From: Acidobacteriota bacterium
GTDB lineage: Bacteria > Acidobacteriota > Vicinamibacteria > Vicinamibacterales > JAFNAJ01
Assembly: GCA_017860085.1 (NCBI GenBank)
Contig: JAFNAJ010000018.1
Coordinates: forward strand, 1 to 13,794
DNA: 13,794 bases
Reading direction: 5' to 3'
A model generated the notes under the pieces. It did no database searches. It was not told where the DNA came from and worked only from the letters and a program-made list of their open reading frames with translations. This document shows positions 5,917 to 12,085 of this stretch, in pieces. The stretch's first letter is position 1. Every line of letters starts with the position of its first letter. Both the position numbers and the translations under genes were made by a program.

Positions 5917-8444
5917 CACTCCTTCAACTCGGCAACGGTCACGCCCGAGCCGCCTTGTTCGGCCGGTGCCGGACCCACGGTGGCCACCAAGGGGTGGTCC
6001 TTCAGGAACTCCCCGATCGCGCGCCTCAACTGTCCCGTGCCGTGCCCGTGGATGATCCGCACCGAGTGCAGTTCGGCCACGAGCGCCGCATCGATGAACT
6101 TGTCCACCCGCTCGAGTGCTTCGTCCACGTGGCATCCGATCACGTTGAGCTCTGACGATGAGCCCTCGCGGGTCTCGACCTGAACCGACACGCTGACGCG
6201 CGGCGCCGGGCCACTCTTGCCCATCAGGCGGATCTCGTCGAGCGACGCGCGCAGGCGCTTGCCGCGAACGTCGACCTCGGCCTCCCGCCCGTGGACGGCT
6301 CGCACGATGCCCTCGAGCGCCAGCGGGCCCACGGCGACACGATCGCCTGGCGACAGACGCGCTGCCGCGGCGACCGGGATGTCGGCAGCGCCCGCCGCGG
6401 CCGGGGCAGGCCCCTCGGTCGAAACCCGGGCAGCCACAGCGTCGATCGCCTCGCGGGCCTCGGCGCGGATCGCGCCGGTCTCCCCGGTCGACACCGGACT
6501 CGACCCGAGGCGTCGCGAAGCCTCGGCGACCAGCGCCGCCGCACGTCGCTTCGTGTCGTCGACCACGGCGTCAATGGCTCGCCTGGCTTCCCGCAACCGC
6601 TCTTCAAACTGCGCGTCGAACCGGCGCTTGAGCGACTCCTCCCGTTGCCGGAGGCCGTCTTCACGCGCACGGAACCGGGCCTCCTGCTCGGCGATCTGCT
6701 CGCGTTCGCGCACGAGGAGCCGCCGCTCGTGATCGAGCGAGTGAAGCTCCTGGTCGACCTTGGCGAGGTGTTCGGCCAGCTTGGCCTCGCGGGCGGTCCG
6801 AAACTGACGCGCCATCTCGATCACCGGGCGGGCCAGCCCGAGCCGCTCGGCAATCTCCAAGGCCAGGCTCGTGCCGGGCGAGCCATACGTGAGGCGATAG
6901 GTTGGCTCGAAGGTGTCGGGCGTGAAGCCGAACGCCGCGCACACCACGCCCGCCGTCGTCGAGGCGTACGTCTTGACGGTGTCGTAGTGGGTCGTGGCCA
7001 CGACCAACGCGCCGCGCTGACGCAGGTGCTCGATCACGGCCATTCCCAGGGCCCCGCCCTCCACGGGGTCGGTGCCGGCGCCGACCTCGTCGAGCAGCAC
7101 GAGCGCTGGCATGTTCAGCGCCCGGTCCATCGAGACGATGTTGGAGACGTGCCACGAGAAGGTGCTCAGGTTGGCGGCAATCGACTGCTCGTCGCCGATG
7201 TCGGCAAACACCGTCTTGAACACGGGCAGACGCGACCCCGGCGCCGCCGGGATGAGCAGACCGGCCTGCGCCATCAAGGCCAGCAGCCCGGCTGTCTTCA
7301 GCGCGACGGTCTTGCCGCCCGTGTTGGGGCCCGTGATCACGAGCGCAGAACAGGGCGGGACGACCGCGAGATCGACGGCCACCGGTTCGGTCGTACGAGG
7401 CGATCGGTTGCCGCCTTCGATCGACGCCAGCCTCGCATCGACGGCCGGGATGAGCATGGGGTGCCGTGCCGACCGGAGGTCGAGGCTCCCATCACCCGAC
7501 ATCGACGGGACCACGCCGTCGACGAGCCGCGAGAAGCGGGCCCGTGCGTGCACCTCGTCGAGCTCCGCGGCTGCATCCAGCGTGCGCCGAAGGTCGAGCG
7601 CGCGCTTCCGGAAGCCATTGGTGAGCGCCAGCAGGATCTTGCGGACCTCCTCGGCTTCCTGCTCGTCGAGCGCCACGATGTCGTTGTTGATCTCGACCGT
7701 GCTGAGCGGCTCGAGGAACAGGCTGGCGCCGCTCGACGAGCTGGCGTGCACGATCCCGGGGATGGCGTTGCGGTGCTCGGCGCGAACCAGCAGCACGTAT
7801 CGCCCGTTCCGCTCGGTGATGACCTGGTCCTGCAGGTACTTCGCGGTGTCCCGCCCGCGGACGTACGACTCGAGCGTGCTGCGCAGGCGGGCGCGCTGCT
7901 TGCGCAGGCGATCCCGAATGACCCGCAACTCGGGAGTGGCGTGGTCGAAGATCTCGCCCGCCGGGTCGAGCGCTCGTCGAACGTCCGCGATTTCCTTGTC
8001 GAAATTCGCCGTGCCGCTGACCAGGGCCGTGAGGAGCGGGAAGCCGTCGCGCCCCCCACGCCTGATGAGGGAGGCACTCTGTTCGACCGATTCGAGGAAG
8101 CCGACGAGCGCGAGCAGGCGCACGGGCTCCAGCGGGCGACCCTCGATGGCGAGCGCGGCCAGAGTCTGGTGGAAGTCGGCCGGCGCGCGCAGGGGCAGAC
8201 CCGTCTGATCGACGAGGAATCGAGCGGCCTCGCCCGTGATCGCGAGGGCGGCCTCGACGGCGGCGGCGTCGGTGCGCGGCTCGAGCGCTGCGACACGCGC
8301 TGCGCCGAGGGGGGTCAGCGCGAAGCTGCGCACCACGTCGACGACCCGGTCGAATTCGAGCGCCCTCAGGGTGCCGGGATGCATGCGACCGACAGATGGC
8401 TGGGAGTTGGAGTCGGAACCAGGACCGCCCTTCGACACGGCCAT
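5916..8444 (-). CDS. mutS2: MutS2 family protein (ATPase with C-terminal Smr domain)
   Basis: An 842-residue MutS2. Members bind branched DNA and suppress recombination, and in Bacillus subtilis MutS2 splits collided ribosomes; it is not a mismatch repair protein. Residues 25-340 form the lever and clamp region, with no mismatch-recognition domain. The ATPase has Walker A GPNTGGKT (372-379), Walker B ALVLLDE (447-453), the STFSWH signature near 427 and the ATTHYD switch (483-488). A long coiled coil (about 550-645) is followed by a KOW-like beta segment (697-740) and the Smr domain (about 764-818). The Smr lead motif reads LNVIG instead of the common LDLRG, and the second motif HGHGTG instead of HGKGTG. 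Start ATG 8444 is supported by GGAGG seven bases upstream; the frame is open further upstream but would run into larB. Stop overlaps the dnaG start. Confidence 0.95.
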   Translation of the reverse strand: MAVSKGGPGSDSNSQPSVGRMHPGTLRALEFDRVVDVVRSFALTPLGAARVAALEPRTDAAAVEAALAITGEAARFLVDQTGLPLRAPADFHQTLAALAIEGRPLEPVRLLALVGFLESVEQSASLIRRGGRDGFPLLTALVSGTANFDKEIADVRRALDPAGEIFDHATPELRVIRDRLRKQRARLRSTLESYVRGRDTAKYLQDQVITERNGRYVLLVRAEHRNAIPGIVHASSSSGASLFLEPLSTVEINNDIVALDEQEAEEVRKILLALTNGFRKRALDLRRTLDAAAELDEVHARARFSRLVDGVVPSMSGDGSLDLRSARHPMLIPAVDARLASIEGGNRSPRTTEPVAVDLAVVPPCSALVITGPNTGGKTVALKTAGLLALMAQAGLLIPAAPGSRLPVFKTVFADIGDEQSIAANLSTFSWHVSNIVSMDRALNMPALVLLDEVGAGTDPVEGGALGMAVIEHLRQRGALVVATTHYDTVKTYASTTAGVVCAAFGFTPDTFEPTYRLTYGSPGTSLALEIAERLGLARPVIEMARQFRTAREAKLAEHLAKVDQELHSLDHERRLLVREREQIAEQEARFRAREDGLRQREESLKRRFDAQFEERLREARRAIDAVVDDTKRRAAALVAEASRRLGSSPVSTGETGAIRAEAREAIDAVAARVSTEGPAPAAAGAADIPVAAAARLSPGDRVAVGPLALEGIVRAVHGREAEVDVRGKRLRASLDEIRLMGKSGPAPRVSVSVQVETREGSSSELNVIGCHVDEALERVDKFIDAALVAELHSVRIIHGHGTGQLRRAIGEFLKDHPLVATVGPAPAEQGGSGVTVAELKE

Positions 8445-8451
8445 GGCGCAA

Positions 8452-8456
8452 CCTCC
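8452..8456 (-). promoter_or_regulatory. ribosome binding site of mutS2
   Basis: GGAGG on the minus strand (8456-8452), seven bases before the ATG at 8444. It fixes the start inside a reading frame that stays open to 8666 through the end of larB. Confidence 0.75.
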
Positions 8457-8502
8457 AAGTCTACCACGCAATTCGGCCCACGGTCCACCCGTCGCGGCGG
8501 GA

Positions 8503-9270
8503 TCAGACTCCCGCCAACTGATTGATGCGACTGGCGATTGCGGCTGCCCCAAACCCGTTGTCGATGTTGACCACGGCCACCCCGGCCGCGCAGCTGTTGA
8601 GCATGGCGAGCAAGGCCGCCAGCCCGCCGAAGCTGGCCCCATACCCGACGGACGTCGGTACGGCAATCACCGGGCAGCCAACCAGCCCGCCGAGGACGCT
8701 GGGCAAGGCACCTTCCATGCCGGCCACGACGATGGCCACGCGGGCGGCCGCGAGCCGGGCGTGGGCGCTCAGCAGCCGGTGCAGACCGGCGACCCCGACG
8801 TCGTACAGCCGGTCGACCGCGTTGCCCATCAGTTCGGCGCTCACGGCGGCCTCCTCGGCGACCGGCAAGTCCGACGTCCCTGCCGCGGCAACGAGGATCT
8901 GTCCCACCAGGGGGGGAGCACCTGTCGGCCTTCGCACGATCGCCCGAGCGTCGGCGGCATACTGGGCGTCGGGCACCCGCTCCCGAACGGCCTGGAACAC
9001 CTCCCGACTGACGCGGGTCACCAGCAGCGCCTGGTCGCGAGCCACGATGCGGGCCGCAATCTCCGCCACCTGGCCGGGCGTCTTGCCCGGCCCGAACACG
9101 ACCTCGGGGAACCCCTGGCGCAGCTCGCGCTGGTGGTCGATGCGCGCAAAACCGAGGTCCTCGAATGCCTGGTCGTGGACGCGGGCCCGAACCTCGTCGT
9201 ACGCGGCGTCCACGCCGAGGCTCCCGCGGGCGACGGCGTCGAGGATCTCGCGCAGGTCAGCGGGCTTCAC
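8503..9270 (-). CDS. larB: LarB, pyridinium-3,5-biscarboxylic acid mononucleotide synthase (nickel-pincer cofactor synthesis)
   Basis: LarB carboxylates nicotinic acid adenine dinucleotide and releases AMP, giving the precursor that LarE sulfurates and LarC loads with nickel for lactate racemase and related enzymes. The 255 residues have the two-part LarB build: an N-terminal domain (FARIDHQRELRQGFPEVVFG, about 42-61) and a PurE-like C-terminal domain with AGTSDLPVAEEA, VVAGMEGALPSVLGGLV, PTSVGYGASFGGLAALLAML and NIDNGFGAA. C227 in LNSCA corresponds to the catalytic cysteine (C221 in Lactiplantibacillus LarB). The start is GTG 9270 with GAGG seven bases before it; an in-frame stop at 9309-9307 and no ATG between leave little choice. 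It is followed by mutS2 after 58 bases and diverges from the glycosyltransferase gene. No larA, larC or larE is visible here. Confidence 0.93.
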   Translation of the reverse strand: MKPADLREILDAVARGSLGVDAAYDEVRARVHDQAFEDLGFARIDHQRELRQGFPEVVFGPGKTPGQVAEIAARIVARDQALLVTRVSREVFQAVRERVPDAQYAADARAIVRRPTGAPPLVGQILVAAAGTSDLPVAEEAAVSAELMGNAVDRLYDVGVAGLHRLLSAHARLAAARVAIVVAGMEGALPSVLGGLVGCPVIAVPTSVGYGASFGGLAALLAMLNSCAAGVAVVNIDNGFGAAAIASRINQLAGV

Positions 9271-9284
9271 GGCGTGCCTCGTCG

Positions 9285-9313
9285 TTGACTTGCCGGGTCC
9301 GCGCGACTAGACT
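9285..9313 (+). promoter_or_regulatory. predicted sigma70-type promoter of the glycosyltransferase gene
   Basis: TTGACT (9285-9290, 5 of 6 to consensus), a 17-base spacer, and TAGACT (9308-9313, 4 of 6). Optimal spacing and location between two divergent genes support it. The expected transcript start is near 9320, giving a leader of about 40 bases before ATG 9360. The -35 element lies 15 bases from the larB start codon, inside the larB leader, so the two genes may share regulatory sequence. No experimental support. Confidence 0.5.
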
Positions 9314-9321
9314 CGTTGGTT

Positions 9322-9341
9322 GGGCTTCTGGCAGAAGGCCC
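9322..9341. repeat. imperfect inverted repeat in the glycosyltransferase leader
   Basis: GGGCTTCTG and CAGAAGGCCC face each other around one base, nearly self-complementary apart from one bulged G. It sits just after the predicted transcript start of the plus-strand gene and contains the only AGAAGG-like sequence in the leader. It could be a leader hairpin or a protein-binding palindrome. No T run follows on either strand, so a terminator is unlikely. Confidence 0.4.
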
Positions 9342-9359
9342 TTCGCGACAAACGTCTTC

Positions 9360-10853
9360 ATGAGCCTCTTTGAAACATTCACGCTGGCCGCCTATTTCTT
9401 CGTCCTGAGCATCCTCGCCGTCTACGGCTGGCACCGCTACTACCTTGTGTATGTTTACATGAAACACAAGGACAACGTGCCCGGTCCGAAGCCGCCCCTG
9501 GACCCTCTGCCGACGGTGACGGTTCAGCTCCCCATCTTCAACGAGATGTACGTGGTCGATCGCCTGCTCTCGGCGGTTTGCGCGATGGACTACCCGCGCG
9601 AGTTGCTCGAGGTGCAGGTGCTCGACGATTCGACCGACGAGACTCGTGAGATCGCCGAGTTGGCGGTGCGACGCCACCAGGCGCAGGGCTTCAACATCGC
9701 GTACCTCCACCGCACCGACCGCCACGGATTCAAGGCCGGGGCGCTCGAGGCCGGACTTCGGGTCGCGTCGGGCCAGTTCGTGGCGATCTTCGATGCCGAC
9801 TTCGTGCCGACGCGCGATTTCCTGCAGCGGACGTTGCCGCAGTTTGCCGACCCGAAGGTCGGGCTGGTGCAGGCACGCTGGGGTCACATCAACGAGGACT
9901 ACTCGCTGCTCACGCGCGTCCAGGGCATGCTGCTCGACGGGCACTTCGTGCTCGAGCACGGCGGGCGCAACCGGGCCGGTTGCTTCTTCAACTTCAATGG
10001 CACCGCCGGGGTGTGGCGCCGCGAGGCGATCGAGGGCGCCGGCGGGTGGCAGCACGACACGCTCACCGAGGACCTCGACCTCAGCTACCGTGCCCAGTTG
10101 CTCGGCTGGAAGTTCCTGTTCCTCCCCGACCTGGTCGCGCCGGCCGAGGTGCCCGTCGAGATGAACGGGTTCAAGTCGCAGCAGCACCGCTGGGCCAAGG
10201 GGTCGATCCAGACGTGCCTCAAGCTGCTCCCGCGCATTCTGGGCTCCGACCAGCCGATCGGCGTCAAGACGGAGGCGTTCTTCCACCTGACGGCGAACTT
10301 CAACTACCTGCTGATGGTGGTCCTCTCGGTGCTCATGTTCCCGGCGATGTACGTCCGGTACAACATGGGCTGGTACGAGATGCTGCTCATCGACGTCCCG
10401 CTGTTCCTCGCCGCGACGATGTCGGTGGCCAACTTCTACCTCGTCTGCCAGCGCGAGCTCTACCCGGCCACGTGGAAGCAGCGCGCCCGCCACGTCCCGC
10501 TGCTCATGGCCATTGGCATTGGCCTGGCCATCAACAACGCGCGCGCGGTCATCGAAGCACTGCGCGGGCACGCCAGCGAGTTCTCGCGCACGCCGAAGTA
10601 CGGCATCGAGCGCCACTCCGACGACTGGATCGACAAGAAGTACAAGCAGGCGATGTTCGTCCAGCCGCTCGTCGAGGTGGCGCTCGGCGTCTACTTCACG
10701 GCGGCCGTCTTCTACGCGCTGGCGAACGGCATCTACGGCACCTTGCCGTTCCTCGTGCTCTTCCAGGTGGGCTTCCTCTACACCGGTCTCCTCTCGCTGG
10801 TCCAGCAGGGCGGTTCCGACGGCGTAGTGCTGAAGACCGAGGTCGTCAAGTAG
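9360..10853 (+). CDS. membrane family 2 glycosyltransferase (cellulose synthase / glucomannan synthase-like)
   Basis: A processive-type GT2 enzyme expected to build a beta-linked polysaccharide or glycolipid at the inner membrane from a nucleotide sugar. The 497 residues contain the D,D,D,QxxRW set: LDDSTDET (D89-D90), FDADF (D145-D147), TEDLD (D238) and QQHRW (274-278). Hydrophobic segments lie at about 5-25, 313-335, 341-363, 378-395 and 435-478, giving one N-terminal anchor and a C-terminal membrane bundle. There is no PilZ domain and no BcsB or cellulase partner nearby, so bacterial cellulose synthase proper is unlikely; size and layout fit CslA-like mannan/glucomannan synthases. Substrate unknown. 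Start ATG 9360 begins the first membrane helix; ribosome binding site is weak (AGAAGG 21 bases away). Citrate synthase follows 7 bases after the stop. Confidence 0.88.
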   Translation: MSLFETFTLAAYFFVLSILAVYGWHRYYLVYVYMKHKDNVPGPKPPLDPLPTVTVQLPIFNEMYVVDRLLSAVCAMDYPRELLEVQVLDDSTDETREIAELAVRRHQAQGFNIAYLHRTDRHGFKAGALEAGLRVASGQFVAIFDADFVPTRDFLQRTLPQFADPKVGLVQARWGHINEDYSLLTRVQGMLLDGHFVLEHGGRNRAGCFFNFNGTAGVWRREAIEGAGGWQHDTLTEDLDLSYRAQLLGWKFLFLPDLVAPAEVPVEMNGFKSQQHRWAKGSIQTCLKLLPRILGSDQPIGVKTEAFFHLTANFNYLLMVVLSVLMFPAMYVRYNMGWYEMLLIDVPLFLAATMSVANFYLVCQRELYPATWKQRARHVPLLMAIGIGLAINNARAVIEALRGHASEFSRTPKYGIERHSDDWIDKKYKQAMFVQPLVEVALGVYFTAAVFYALANGIYGTLPFLVLFQVGFLYTGLLSLVQQGGSDGVVLKTEVVK

Positions 10854-10860
10854 CGATCCG

Positions 10861-12000
10861 ATGAGCGCGGACGTCAAGGCCAAGGCCGGGCTCGAGGACA
10901 TCGTCGCGACGACGTCGGCCATCTGCTATCTCGACGGCGAGCGGGGCGTCCTGGCGTATTGCGGTCACGACATCCACGACCTGGCCCGGCACGCGACGTT
11001 CGAGGAAGTCTGCTTCCTCCTGTGGCACCGCCGGCTGCCGACGCGCCGCGAACTCGGCGACCTCCAGACGCAACTCGCGTCGGCCCGCGCGCTGCCAGAG
11101 CCCGTGCTGCGGCTGCTGCGGCAAATCCCGCCGGTCGACGGCATGGATGCGCTGCGCACGGGCGTGTCGGCGCTCGCGCACTTCGATCCGGACGCGACCG
11201 ACCAGTCGCCGCAGGCGACCTACCGCAAGGCGGTTCGCCTCACGGCCCAGGTGGGCTCGCTGGTGGCCACCTACGGGCGCATGGCCGCTGGCGGAGGCCC
11301 GCTGGCGCCCGACCCCGCGCTCGGGACCGCCGCCAACTTCCTGTACATGCTCACCGGCACGCGTCCCGACGCCGTCGCAGCGCGTGCGTTCGACATCGCG
11401 CTGATCCTGCACGCGGATCACGAGCTCAACGCGTCGACCTTTGCCGCCCGGGTCACCGCGGCCACGCTCTCCGACATCCACTCGACCATCGTGTCGGCCG
11501 TTGGCACCCTGAAGGGGCCCCTGCACGGCGGCGCCAATGCGGAAGTGATGCGGATGCTGCTCGAGATCGGCGAGGACGCCGGACCCGACCGGGCCGAGGC
11601 GCACGTCCGATCGATGCTCGGCCGGAAGGAGAAGGTGCCGGGGTTCGGCCACCGCGTGTACCGCACCGAGGATCCGCGGGCGACGCACCTTCGACGCATG
11701 TCGAAGGAGTTGGGCGAACGCGTCGGCCGGACCCGCTGGTTCGAGATGTCGGAGCGGATCGAGGCGGTGGTCGTGCGGGAGAAGAAGCTCAATCCCAACG
11801 TGGACTTCTACTCGGCCTCCACGTACTACACGCTGGGGATTCCCATCGACCTGTTCACGCCGATCTTCGCGGTGAGCCGCGTCTCGGGCTGGACGGCCCA
11901 CGTGCTCGAGCAGTACGAGAACAACCGCCTCATCCGTCCGCGCGCGGAGTACACCGGCCCGACGTACCCGCAGCGCTGGCTCCCGCTGGACCAGCGCTGA
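10861..12000 (+). CDS. citrate synthase (type II, short form; methylcitrate synthase possible)
   Basis: Condenses oxaloacetate with acetyl-CoA to citrate, the entry step of the TCA cycle. The 379-residue length is that of the short form found in Gram-positive bacteria, archaea and many others, and also of 2-methylcitrate synthase. The catalytic residues are present: H187 in HADHELNAST, H222 in GPLHGGANAEVM and D315 in NVDFYSAS; the substrate-binding GFGHRVY motif is at 261-267. The common NVDFYSG motif has Ala instead of Gly after the serine. No prp genes (methylcitrate cycle) are visible, so citrate synthase is the better reading, but sequence alone does not settle it. Start ATG 10861 is 7 bases after the glycosyltransferase stop without an obvious ribosome binding site; the two are probably on one transcript. 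lepA follows after 85 bases. Confidence 0.92.
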   Translation: MSADVKAKAGLEDIVATTSAICYLDGERGVLAYCGHDIHDLARHATFEEVCFLLWHRRLPTRRELGDLQTQLASARALPEPVLRLLRQIPPVDGMDALRTGVSALAHFDPDATDQSPQATYRKAVRLTAQVGSLVATYGRMAAGGGPLAPDPALGTAANFLYMLTGTRPDAVAARAFDIALILHADHELNASTFAARVTAATLSDIHSTIVSAVGTLKGPLHGGANAEVMRMLLEIGEDAGPDRAEAHVRSMLGRKEKVPGFGHRVYRTEDPRATHLRRMSKELGERVGRTRWFEMSERIEAVVVREKKLNPNVDFYSASTYYTLGIPIDLFTPIFAVSRVSGWTAHVLEQYENNRLIRPRAEYTGPTYPQRWLPLDQR

Positions 12001-12066
12001 GCGCTCGAGTGCGTCGCCGTTCCGCCCCGGCAGGCGCGCTGGCCACGAGGCCCCGGATCCCGGCGG

Positions 12067-12072
12067 TATAAT
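12067..12072 (+). promoter_or_regulatory. possible -10 element for lepA
   Basis: A perfect TATAAT in otherwise very GC-rich DNA, ending 13 bases before the lepA ATG. A transcript from it would start about 6-7 bases before the start codon, giving an almost leaderless mRNA, which fits the absence of any Shine-Dalgarno sequence there. No good -35 is seen at 16-18 bases; TGGCCA at 12040-12045 is too far away. Could be chance. Confidence 0.35.
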
Positions 12073-12085
12073 CAGCGTTCCGCCG

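Noticed and set aside
8458..8487. TGGACC-N18-TAGACT as a mutS2 promoter on the minus strand
   Set aside because: The -10-like box ends one base before the ribosome binding site, so the transcript would start after it and lose it. Read-through from larB is more plausible.
6291..8525. Long open frame antisense to mutS2
   Set aside because: Shadow of the real gene; biased composition and no domain signature.
8445..8666. N-terminal extension of mutS2 to the first in-frame start at 8666
   Set aside because: The extension overlaps larB coding sequence, is not MutS2-like, and a GGAGG site supports ATG 8444.
9267..10922. Long minus-strand frame over the glycosyltransferase
   Set aside because: Antisense shadow rich in Glu, His and Arg; the plus strand encodes an intact GT2 enzyme.
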